This document shows, one piece after another, positions 51,101 to 62,204 of a stretch of DNA of 64,000 nt (its first letter is position 1; every line of letters starts with the position of its first letter). Source of the stretch: Sphagnum magellanicum. Taxonomy: Eukaryota > Streptophyta > Sphagnopsida > Sphagnales > Sphagnaceae. The DNA is taken from contig CM038920.1 of assembly GCA_021904315.1 (NCBI GenBank), forward strand, positions 16,616,001 to 16,680,000, written 5' to 3'. A model generated the notes under the pieces. It had not been told where the DNA came from and ran no database searches. It worked only from the letters and a program-made list of their open reading frames with translations. A program made the translations under genes and the position numbers.

Positions 51101-51892
51101 ACCAGAAGTTGCTCCTCTACAGTGGCTAGGAGTGCAGTTTGTGTCACTGCATCATCTTGCAACTCAAAAGATCTTCAGGGACAGGTAGGGTATCATGCTC
51201 CCTGTTCGCTGGATGGCTTACATGCTGCAAATGGCCCCGAGCAGGAAGGTTCAGTTGCTGCTTGTTGTGAGAAATCTGTGTTTGGGAAGGGAATCAGACG
51301 GAGGGTGAAAGAGACTTGCTCAAGTGAGAGGGGCAATACATCTGGTCACCATGTGGAAGAATCCTGCTTACCGGCTTGCTCATCCGGATGCACCAATCCA
51401 CAAGTTCATAGCTTGGGTGGATCAGACAAGGCCATAGGGTTAAAGACTGATGTGGAACCCTGTTCCATCGAGGGTTGTGGCAAAGCTCCTGCCAATTCCA
51501 ATCTCTCTTGTTGTGGGGCAGCTGCAAAATGCTGTGCAGGAGATAGTTCAAAGGAGAACAATCCGCATGTGAACAAAACTGTCACTAGTCTAGAAGCAGG
51601 CACAAATTGTTGTCTGCAAGTGACATGCAACAATTCTAATTCAGGTGCAGTCTGTGATGGGCTTGAAATGACATCTTTCTCTGCCTTACCACATGAGCCA
51701 TGTGTGAACAAATGCAAGGCAGTTCTGTGCTCAGCCAGAGCCTTATGTGAAAAGCCAAAGAGTAGTGGAAGTTCAAGTTCAAGCTCTTCCTTTGGGGCTC
51801 AATCCTTAACCTCATTGACAGCATCTCAAGCTGGTGGCCTCATGTGCTGTGCAGACCAATCAAGTTGCAAGTCTTGTGCACCTTCTGCATGA
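45119..51892 (+). CDS. P1B-2 heavy-metal ATPase (zinc/cadmium pump, HMA2/3/4 type)
   Basis: Eleven exons: 45119-45361, 45777-46452, 46776-47033, 47247-47344, 47571-47826, 48071-48208, 48331-48658, 49088-49287, 49661-49791, 49999-50067 and 50234-51892. They total 4056 bases and 1351 residues with every phase consistent. Residues 1-250 are an extension with GDHF motifs. A heavy-metal-associated domain follows (about 253-305) with GICCPSE (C262, C263), the plant P1B-2 form. Then come transmembrane helices, TGES (488-491), the CPC metal site (592-594), phosphorylation motif DKTGT (D636), HP (676-677), MLTGD (784-788), GDGINDGPAL (831-840) and the final helix with DVGTC. The tail from about 941 has ten CC pairs and 13 consecutive His (1000-1012), probably metal binding. 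It should export or sequester Zn2+/Cd2+ across plasma or vacuolar membrane. Intron 3 is GC-AG. Family certainty is very high; which HMA paralogue is open. Confidence 0.95.
47034..47246 (+). other. GC-AG intron in the heavy-metal ATPase gene
   Basis: Donor GCAG|GCAAGT is the textbook GC-AG form, with acceptor TATGCAG|TG. Splicing here joins NILMLIA to VGGAIGLGDY in frame at the conserved second membrane hairpin. Confidence 0.8.
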
Positions 51893-53019
51893 ATAGATTG
51901 AGGTCGGTCTGTGCTCTCTTCTAACCTTTTTAAGGCCTGCTAATCTGTGCACAATCTTGGAAGCATGCTGCATTGTACCTGACAGATATTACTACCACCA
52001 GGACTGAAATATATGGATTCCTTGGGCAGAGCTGCAGGGCTATGTGTTAGTTGCTGTCCTGCTGTTAAGCATGACCATCACTGTGATGGTGGCATCACAA
52101 CCATAAGAGTGCATGCTCATGGTATGTATTGCATGCTGCACTCTGTCTAGGTTACAGTATGAAGAATGGGGCAGTGGAAATCAACAATTTTGGTTTATTG
52201 CTGTCAAAGACTGATCAAAAACAATTCTCCACCTCTGAGATGTTGTGTCAACATTCTTCTGTGAGATGACTTTGAGAAGTGAACAGCTTGTGGCTGTGAA
52301 TCAACGTGGTGTTTGAAAGTGTGGTTTCCTAGGCTGAATTGCCTAGCAACTTACTTTACTGATCAAATGAGCAGATCTGCAACTGTTTTTCACTTACCTC
52401 CCTCTTCCAGGCCCTAGGTGCTTTGAGAGAGGCTTGCACACTGGCAACAAGTTTCCCGTTGAAATCTAATACTGTTGGGTGTAACCAAAATGCTTGCAGA
52501 ACAAGGATCACTTGACCTTTGAGACCCATGGAGTTTTCTGCAATTGAGATTTGCACTGACTGTATTTGATCCTTCTTGTGGTAAGATTTGGCTTGACTGT
52601 GTTGTTGCTCCTAGTTATAAAAATGACTTGCTCCAAAGACTACAAGTGGTGATGTAGATAACATTTTTGCATTTTAGATGCAAAGGTGGTTTTTCTTCCC
52701 TTTTGGTTGTTTTCTCTAGTTCAGTGGTAATGGTACAGTTTCCAAGTGCTAGACCAGCAAGAACAATGGGAACTAACACTCTGAAGTATCTGACCATAAT
52801 CAAATCAGTAATTCAACCTTCCTGGTCGTTAAGAATTGGAATGGTAAACCGTCAAGTGGAGCTTCTTGGCTTTGAGACTCATGTGAAACCAAATGTAACT
52901 AGTAATGTTTTGGACTTAAGTATTTTACTTGTTGATGTGATGGTTACTGACTCGATGTGCGAAATGGTGGCTTAGATTGTCATTAGTTGACGAGTAGGTG
53001 TAGCTGTAGAATTTAGTGT
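51893..53019 (+). other. 3-prime flank of the heavy-metal ATPase gene
   Basis: Moderate composition and probable 3-prime untranslated sequence at the left. Frame 52667-52975 encodes 102 residues of no recognised family and may be chance. Confidence 0.4.
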
Positions 53020-53021
53020 CA

Positions 53022-53205
53022 TTGTTAGGATCTGCAAGTATAGAAAGCTTCAAGTATAGAAGGCTTCATAAGGAACATCGTTGTTAAGATCTGCAAGTAT
53101 AGAAAGCTTCAAGTATAGAAGGTTTCATGAGGAACATCATTGTTAAGATTTGCAAGTATAGAAAGCTTCATGTATAGAAGGCTTCATGAGGAACATCATT
53201 TTATT
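53022..53205. repeat. Three-copy 59-bp tandem repeat
   Basis: The unit contains TCTGCAAGTATAGAAAGCTT, CAAGTATAGAAGGCTTCAT and AAGGAACATCGTTGTTAAGA. Three copies differ at only a few positions, so the duplication is fairly recent. Confidence 0.85.
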
Positions 53206-54340
53206 CCGATGGTCATGGAGGTGCATGTAGTAGAGCTAAGTGCTTGGTACAAATTTGGTATGTGAAAGTTGTAACTATTCATGTTTGGTACTCAGAACTG
53301 ATGGAAACTCCAAAAAAAAGTTGCTTGTTTTTTTCCTTTCAGTGTTGAGTTACTATTTTTAGCACTTTCTTAACTACTTGTTGAAAAATGGAATAAATTT
53401 CATGGTGAATGATGATGAAAAAAGGTCATCCATTTGTGGATGAAAGTGAATGTCCATTAATGTATTTGAATCCATGTACGAAAATGGATGCATATGGATG
53501 AAATTCATTCAGAAACAATGGGTTGAAGTATATGAAATCTCTTTTTTTAATAATTGAATGTAAAATTTTTAGTATATATCTAATGACCTATATTGTGGTA
53601 AGTTATGGATGTCATCGATGATAATAGCCCCATTTTGGATCTAATTTTAATGTCAACAAAAACTTAGTTGCACGATCTAGTTTTAGTTTCAGTTCTAGCA
53701 AAATTTTATAGAACTAAAGTTTCAATACCCAAAGAAACTTTCAAAAAAAAACCTCGTAGATTGAACTGGTCAATCATTGGTAAAGACAAAATTTTGGTAA
53801 GCATATCAAGATTGCCAATGTAGTTGTTTGGTTAAATGTGTTGTAAGCATCTTAAAGGTTGAAAGTTGAAACCCTTTGTATTAAGGTGCTTTTGGTACTT
53901 TCACAATATCTTTACAAGACACCCAAGTTCTAATATTTTATTAGTGTGTTTTAGGCATTATGACAACTTGGATTGTATGAACTTAACCTCGGCACCACTA
54001 CAATGACCATTAAATTACCAATTTTTTGTTATATTACATTTATATTTTGTTCCTATCATAATCATAGTTTTCATGTTGTATTTGTATTGCATGTGGAGCC
54101 TTGAATGTAAACAACATAACATTACAATAGTCAATGCAAATGAAATAATAGGAACCAACCTTGTCAATTAAGGTGATTCTTTTTTAATTGCTTAAAAATT
54201 AACGGGAGTGCTTGTTAGGGTGATGTCACAACATTTGTTTGATTATCAATAGTGATAGGTTAAAAAACCATGATTTTTTACAATGATCAAAAAATTTCAT
54301 GAAAAACTTTTGAAAAAATTAAATCAAACCTTGCTACCAC
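53206..54340. other. AT-rich spacer
   Basis: No gene. A patch at 53420-53510 repeats GGATGAA/TCCATT words in both orientations (ATGGATGCATATGGATGAAA), suggesting a small foldback region. Confidence 0.4.
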
Positions 54341-54342
54341 AT

Positions 54343-54525
54343 TGCCTTGACAACTTCAACACTAATTATTTTATTTTCAGAAATGTTGAAATTTTCCCCC
54401 AAAAATTAAAATAAGAAATTCTTGTGAAATAGAGTGTTGAAAATTCAAGAATAACTTATCTTTCAGAATGAGAAATTTTAAATTAATTGATTATTCAATA
54501 AACATGTGTCAAAGTTGTCAAGGTA
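54343..54525. mobile_element. MITE-like element, copy B
   Basis: About 183 bp. The left end TGCCTTGACAACTTCAACAC matches the reverse complement of the right end (TACCTTGACAACTTTGACAC). The interior phrase ACTAATTATTTTATTTTCAG then AAATGTTGAA aligns with the copy at 15098-15290, so the two belong to one family. Confidence 0.5.
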
Positions 54526-55590
54526 TTACAACATTATGTAAAAATGTGGATAAAGGTATGTTTACTCTAGGTGTTAGTATGGTTAGTGTTAAAATCCTTA
54601 ACAATAATTAACATTAATGCTAATGGCTAAAATTATTTAACTTAATGCCTTGTCATCATGAATTAGAAGTTAGGTTGAGCAATTTTTAATGTTAGTCGAA
54701 TCCATGCTTGGCCATAATGGGACACTTGCCATCCTTTACACATGCAATGTACATCTTTGTTGTTCACACATATGTGTCATGATAATTTTATAGTATGTTG
54801 TTTTCCTTTGTCTCCGTTGCTATCTGATTTTTTTAACTTTTTTTTATTTTCACCCATTCTTCTCATTTTTCCCTATTTTTGTTGTTTTTTGGTCTTCTTA
54901 ATTTTCTCTATTTCTCCCATTCCTTTCATTATTTTCACAACTCTAATTTTTTTTCATTTTTTTTTCTCCTTTTTTTGTTTCAAATGAAAGCTTGTAGGAG
55001 ATTGACCTTAATTTTTTTACTAGAGGTGAATTTTTTTATTGTAATGTTCCATTTGTTTTCAACATATTGAAATTCATCGATCGACCTTGATTTTTTTTGC
55101 AATAGGTGATTTCTTTTGTTAAAATGTTTTGTTATTTTTGCTCCAAATTGAAAATTGTTGGATATCAACCTTGATTTTTTGTTATTGGTCATTTCTTACA
55201 TATCTAAGTGAGGTTTTCCAAGGTTTTATGTTGTTGTAAACCTTGTTTTTCTTCAATCTGTTGATTTTTTTGTTTTGATTATGTGTGCTACAAGTTGTTG
55301 GGTTACACATCTTCTTCTTCATTTGTTGAAACATGAATATCAACAATAGTGACTCTTACACTTTTGTGACAAGCTTGTTTGCCTTGTTCATTGACATGTT
55401 GCAAACTTTGTGTAATGTGCTAGATCACGACTTTTATTTTACATGCACACTTGATGCAAATTTTTCAACAAACTTACAACTTTTTCATGCCACAATTCTC
55501 TTCACAACCACACAATGGTTTATAACCTAGGATTTCTTACTATTGAGCTTGGCCACTTGGTCGAACCTAGGAGCATTACATGGTTTTCCA
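54526..55590. other. AT- and T-rich spacer
   Basis: Contains a long T-rich stretch (54800-54990) and two diverged repeats with ATTGACCTTAATTTTTTTAC and TCGACCTTGATTTTTTTTGC spacing near 55000 and 55080. No gene is supported. Confidence 0.4.
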
Positions 55591-55599
55591 TATTCCTTT

Positions 55600-56480
55600 T
55601 TATCAAATATAGTGATGATCATTGGTTACATAATTTTCAAATGACAAAAAAAACTTTGTTTGACATTGCAAATTAGTTGAGACCATTAATTTAGAAGTAC
55701 GAAACAAAATATTATCTTGTTATTCCAACGGAGTTATGTGTGGCATGTGCACTCTATAAATTGGTGCAAAGAACTAATGTATTAGTATGTAGTGAACTTT
55801 TTGGTGTTGGTAAATCTATAATTTCACTTGTTGTTCAAAAGGTTATTAGAGTTATCAATATTATATTTAAAAGGGTGATTAATTGGCCATCTAGATCCAA
55901 AGTGGACATTCCATGTTTGCATTCAAAAACTTTTGTAATCTTCCAAATGTTCATGGTGCAATGGATAGTACCCACTTTTCAATTACAAGACATGCAAGCC
56001 CATTTAGTGAGGACTAATATTATTAGAAAGCAATGGGCTACAATTTGATTTGTCAAGTTGTAATTGATGACAAGAAATAATTTGTTAACATGTTTGTGGG
56101 GCCCCTTGGGAGTGAATGATTCAAAAGTTCTCAGAAGATCAAGTCTTTACAATAAAACACAATACCATGGATTATTCAATCTGGAGAAAGGATGCCAAGA
56201 TGGCATACCTCTTTATCTATTTTTAGACAAGGGGTATCCCTTGCTAGATTGGATTTTGACCCTTTGTAGAAAAGGGGACCAAGAACCTATTCAAAAGGAA
56301 ACAAAGGAAGGGAAGATCGGTGGTAGAAAATGCTTTTAGGATTCTTATAAAAACCTTTCATAAACTTCATGGTAAAATAGAATTGTATGTTGCAATTTCC
56401 TTGACCTTGTTGTTTATTGTTGCATTAAATTGCATAATATGTTTTTTAAATGAAAGATGGTAGATGTGGACAACATTTTT
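55600..56480 (+). pseudogene. Broken PIF/Harbinger (HARBI1-like) transposase
   Basis: Plus-strand pieces together cover most of a DDE_Tnp_4-type transposase: PTELCVACALYKL, ELFGVGKSIISLVVQKVIR, INWPSRSKVDIP, NVHGAMDSTHFSITRHA with the first catalytic D, VNDSKVLRRSSLYNKTQYHG with the second D, DKGYPLLDWI and RSVVENAF with the catalytic E. The pieces lie in different frames, with a frame change near 55925 and stops near 56010 and 56045, so it cannot make a full protein as it stands. Plant Harbinger elements also encode a Myb-like protein; none was seen. Element ends and target duplications were not located. Confidence 0.85.
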
Positions 56481-59400
56481 GAGATTCTAAAATCAAAGGC
56501 TACAATAGAAGCATTTAGCAAACGTCATATAGAATCAACATGTAGAAGATCAAGGCTAAAAACATCAAGTCATTTTCATGGAGAAAGGTCTACAACCATT
56601 GAAGGTCAAAAAAAAATTGGAAAACAATTGCATTGAAATCTTGAAATCTATCTCAAGTGCCAAAGAAATTTGATTTGAAACATATGAGTGAAGTGCAAAG
56701 TCAATTGGAAAATGTAAAGGTTTGATCAAAAAATCAATTTCATCTTTGTTTTGATTCAACAACTAAATTTTATAAATGCTTTAATTCAAAAATTCAATTC
56801 AATGATTTCATGTGCCTTCTATATTGTGGTGTAATTTAATGCAACATCAATTGGAATTGGATGTTGTAGTTGATTATCTTTTGTAAATGACATTTTCATC
56901 ACATCAGTAAGTCCCAAGGTCACTTAAACCATCTTTTTTTATTGTTATTGGTTTATGGGTGCGAGTATAAAAATAGGAGCCAAAAACCATGTAAGATAAT
57001 GGTGAAAACTATGAACTTTTTTACATATGTTTTTTTCTTGACATTTAAAAGTTATGCTAATAATTCCAAGTTGTGATAAATGACTAATATGAATGTTGAG
57101 GAATTCAAATTCATTAAATTAAATTTTGGGTTTTAAAAAGGACCTTTGAACTCAAATAGGTGTTCCGTTAAATTGTGGTTAATTCTACAAAGGACTAGGT
57201 AAAGGACTATTGTAATAACATAATTTTGATAGTAAAAAAATTTAGATGACAGTAACCTATTACCCAAGTTCAAAAATCACTCACAATGTAAAAGATATGG
57301 AATTTTAAGTTTTTAGAAATTCAAAGTTTTTTTCAAATTTCTAAATTTTCAAAAGTCCTTTACCACATGTAAATGGGGTGTAATGTGCATGACATAGAAA
57401 ACAAAGTTGTAGTTTATGATATAAAAAATAAAATAATTAGCATATTTTGGTATGATTCAAAATTATGATAAATTTTCAAAATGAAACGCATAATCTTATA
57501 GAATTTACACACTTTGAGAAATTGATATTTATTCAACAACAATAATTAACACACAAAAAATGTGACCTATCTGGGCAACTATATATTTTTTTAATAACAA
57601 GTTGCAAAAGATTTTTTTTTTAATTTCATATGAAAAAATGAAAAATGACTAAAAATGACTCACAATCCTTTTGTAAACTAGTCCCGTTGGTTCTTATCTG
57701 TGTACTTACACCTTTCTACATCTCTAGTTTATAATAATCAAATTATTGATTTTGAAATTACTTTTTGCAATCAATTTTAGACTTTTAATTTCTAAGTTCG
57801 TTTCAGTTATTTTAGGTGGTAATGAACGATTTTTTACTTCTTTTTATGACTTCTAACAATCACATTATTGACTAATGAGGATTTCCTTTTGATGCTAGTG
57901 TTCCCAATAATTATTCTACTAACTTGGGGGGCAATTTGTTAAAAGCTTTCATAGATGAATTTGAATCCTTTTTGGGCATTATTCCATTGTTGAATGTTTT
58001 TGCACTGAGATGAATCGGCTTGTCCTCAATTCTTAATGCAGTTGCAAATCTATACACATGTTGTTATTGGAGATGGCATGGTTTCAACATTTTGTGTTGG
58101 TCGAACGATGGCAAGGGGGAGGGTGTATGTCTTATGTTGTTAGGTTGAATTGAACATTTTATGTTTTTAATGTTTTCTTCAAGACCACTGTCTTGCTTGT
58201 TGGGAAGGTTAATTCCTTGTCAAACTTCTAATCTGTGTTTTAAAGGTGTGTAGATGTTGTCATGTGCAAACATTAGGTCACACACATGGGGTGGTCACAA
58301 CAGGGGTTTAATGTTGATGAATGATTCAATGAGTTCATACATACCTTTGTTTAAATGTCGAAAATGATTCAAAACATTTTTTTCTCAAGGGATCAAGTTT
58401 CAATATTCATTAATTTTTTAAATTTCCTATCATATAGTCAAACATGTGCTTGAAATCCCCGTATACGGCTCCCCCTTTATCCTTGTAAGCCATGTTGTTC
58501 TTTGGCAAAATTGAATGCTTAATAACATTGACCACTTGTGCAATTTCCTTTCATTTGGACCTTGTTGTTTCCATTTGATCACATGGATCTACTATGTCCA
58601 AACTTGCCATGAATTCAACACATTTTGATTATATTAAAACCATGACCTTTGGGAATCCCCAATTGGGTTAGCAAGGGTGTTTGGTTTGGATGTTAGAAGG
58701 AATATTTAATGCAATTTTATCAATTCATTTGTTTTTCGGTTTTGGATTTGACCATTTTCCCCCTTTTGTGTTCCACAACCATTAATAGTTGGTACAAGTA
58801 TTTCATGAGCGCCCTACATTTGTAGTTGAAATGATCCATGAGAACATTCATGATTTGCAAAATTTATATTCATTTAGTTCATAACTTTCTTGATTTACAA
58901 GGCCATATTCTAGATTTATTTCTAAGATGCATCATATTTGCAATAAAACATTCAATGCCTAACACACAACATCTGACACACAATGCTTGATGCACATCAC
59001 CTAATGCACAACACCTTATGTTCAATGCTTGAAAATCCTAAGGCTCGTGAAGTGTGGAAAACTCATAGACATCATGTTCATGAACCTTGAATAGCTTGAT
59101 ATAAAGGTTGGTGAAGCACAATGAAGTGTGGGGAAATAGGGAAGGAAAAATTGTGATGGAAATTGAAACAATAGTTTATCAAATACTTATGTCTTCATTT
59201 TTCACTTTGGTAGGTTACCATTGCATTTCGTGAAGAAAATCATGAAACATACTAACATTGGTTTTAATATACCATTCAAACACCATTCACTTTAACACTC
59301 TTCTAACTTTTTGCACCACATAAGACACCATGTAGGAATTAATGCTAACATTAACACCAAGTGTGGAACCACAAGAATTTTTTTTATGTAAGAAGAATGT

Positions 59401-61790
59401 AACGTTGTTTTAACTATAAGTGTGAATGCACCTTAGTTATTGTAAATAATTGTGTCATTTTGAAAAATAAAATCAAAATTTGAAAATTTGAAAAACAATG
59501 AAGACATTATAACCAATGTAATATGAATGTTTTTGAATATTATATAGTCATTACATTGAATTCAAAATTGTCCGTGTGTTCTCATTATGTATTTAAAATG
59601 TTAACATTTGTAAACATATTAAAAACTTCTAAGTTTAGTACAATTTTCGATACTAAAACATAAAAAACTAAGCATTGGTTACACTTGTGATTCTAATTGA
59701 TGTGACTAGACCCCAATATGGTTACAAATTTTGCAATTTCATTGATTCAATGTTGCATTTATGTTTATCATGGTATGATGTTTGTATTATTGTCATATTA
59801 TGCCAACACCATATTTGTTTTGCATGTGCACCATTGGGTGTAAAAGATGTACACATTATTATGTACACATTAAGATGTTCTTGTAGAAAATATGATCTCA
59901 ATCTTTACATAATATTTCTATCCTTACCTCTATTCTATACTTTGAAAATTGATTATCATTAATATTACAAAGTATTGTGAAGCCCAAATTAAGTTTTGAC
60001 AAAGTACTTATAATATCTCCAAAACCTCAAGTCCATTTTAGTTTTATTTTGCATTTAAAAAATAACCAACATGCATGGCAAGGCTTTTGTGAAATTTTTA
60101 TTTTTATCCCACATAAACTATCAAATAATTGGATTTTGAAACTTTTTGAAACCCATTGTTATCATTTTTCTTTTTAAGCAATACCTTCAATATCAATTTC
60201 CTTGATTTAAAAAAAACATAAAATTCACATGTTATGCATAAGGTTCAGCTTTGAAATATCAAGCTTAATACCCAACCATGTAATGACCTAGTACAATATC
60301 AAGGTAGGTTCTTACACGTAAAGCTTACCCCCCCAAAAAAATTGTGATTCCCTTTGCATTTTTCACAATTCTTAATTGACATTGGTCAAATTTAAATAAA
60401 AAGGGAGCTCATATTGGAGAAATGCACCCAAATAAAAAATGATAGCTTGAAGGTTTTAATGTTTGAGGATTCAAAGAACCCCTTAAGACAAAACATGGGA
60501 AATGTGCAAGTTCATATATTTGGTTTTCATCAAAGCAATACCTAGTCCATAAAAGTCTCACTTGGTTTTTTTAGAATGATGTATATAAGACAAATAGGGC
60601 CTTTATCTAGTTTCGACCAATTTCAAACCATTTAGGTTGATTACAAATAACCTATCCTAAGACCCTTACTATAGATAACCAAACATTTTTCTTGTTAATC
60701 AATCAACACTACTTAAGACTAGTGTTAGTAATTGGGCACCTAGTTTGTTGGTTAAGAATTGGCAATTTTAGATCCAATTAAAAAGAAACCATTCATCTAG
60801 GTTTTAAAACCAAATTTGAACTAAATGTGGGGTGGGAACTAACTACATGGTTCCAATTTATTCTTTAAGTGGAATTAGGCTTGAGGTCCAATTCAAAGGT
60901 GGGCTAGAAACCAAAATAGGATTGATTTCTAAAAAATTGGTTCTAGTTTTATTTTGGGTTGAAGGTTGAAGGTTTTCAGGATTTGGTGTTTTTCAACTTC
61001 TTCAAATTGGTGTTGTATTTTGCTTTGTTTTAATGTTCTTCACATTTTTTTTTGTTTATGTTGGTGGTATTTTTTTTCATGTTAATGTTATTGTGCTTGT
61101 GTTTTAATTCTTTCCACAATGTCGTTTTTAAATTTTTTCATCTTCACATTGGTAAGATTTCTAAATTTGCTTCACAATGGTTTTGGTTTTGGTCATTTTC
61201 TTGATAACGATGTTTTTTAAAAACTAATTTTATTCTTTGTGGTGCTAGGTGTTGTTGTTCATGGTGCATGGTGTTCTTCACATTCATGTCTATGATGTTA
61301 GTAATGGTGTTTTCATGTTGGTTTTTTGATGAATTCATCTTTTCTTTTGTGGTGATCTTATTATTTTTTTCATGGCAATTTTGGTGTTTGTTGTCATAAC
61401 CTTGGTGATCTTGGTGTTCATTACACCAAAATGCGTCTTAATTCATTTCGGGTTTCACTAGATTTTGAATGAATTTGGACATATTTATCATGGCGAAATT
61501 GGTCAACCCCTTAGTGTACATGGACCAATTGCTATGGACAATGAATTATTTCACTAGTTTTTGATGAAATAAGGTGATTTTTAAATGAAATACAAATTCA
61601 CCAAGCCATTCATTTGCTAGTTAATTAATTAAACAACATAGAAATCAATTAAGTTTAAATTATTTAATATATAATATTATTGATATTTTCATGATTTTTT
61701 TGCCTATGAGTTATTAACACGTGTCATTACCTAAGGCAAGTTTAAAAACCTAACCTAGGGACATAAGCCATATAATCAACTTAAGCACCT
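56481..61790. other. AT-rich gene-poor DNA
   Basis: No recognisable gene. A small degenerate repeat of CAATGCYTRAYRCACAACA words lies at about 58945-59030. Frames at 59675-59962 and 59977-60177 match nothing I know. Confidence 0.5.
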
Positions 61791-61804
61791 ACTTTAAGGA
61801 ATTA

Positions 61805-61965
61805 AATAAAAAAAATTTGGTCAACTTACCATTGTTGACCACACACACATCACTTGTGAAGTTTGATCCCTTGACCTTTAAAATGGAAATAAATACCCTT
61901 ACCATCAAGCCATCCCACTTGTTGTGATAATATACTACATCACATTCTATTTATCAAATACTTCA
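61805..61965 (-). mobile_element. tRNA-like SINE, copy 4 (diverged)
   Basis: Minus strand reads GGGATGGCTTGATGGTAAGG (box-A-like), a spacer, then AAAGGTCAAGGGATCAAACT (box-B-like). It is the most diverged member of the set, and its tail differs from the other copies. Confidence 0.4.
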
Positions 61966-62204
61966 TTTTAAACATTATAAAAACATAAACTTTAAATATT
62001 CATATATTATGAATATTCAAATGAAATGATTCGAATTTACTTTTTAAAAAATTTCAATAATGCACATAATTACATTTATTTCCTTTTGAAAGTGTAAAAT
62101 CATTTGAATAATTTCTTTTTGAATATCACTATTCAATAACATTTCAATGACCATTTTTTTTAAAAAGAAAATATTTAATAAATGAATAAGATTTTTGCTA
62201 ATAT

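Noticed and set aside
58090-58160. Second LTR junction (GGGGGAGGG followed by TGTTAGGTTG)
   Set aside because: The purine tract is separated from TGTTAGG by about 20 bases and no matching far end was seen.
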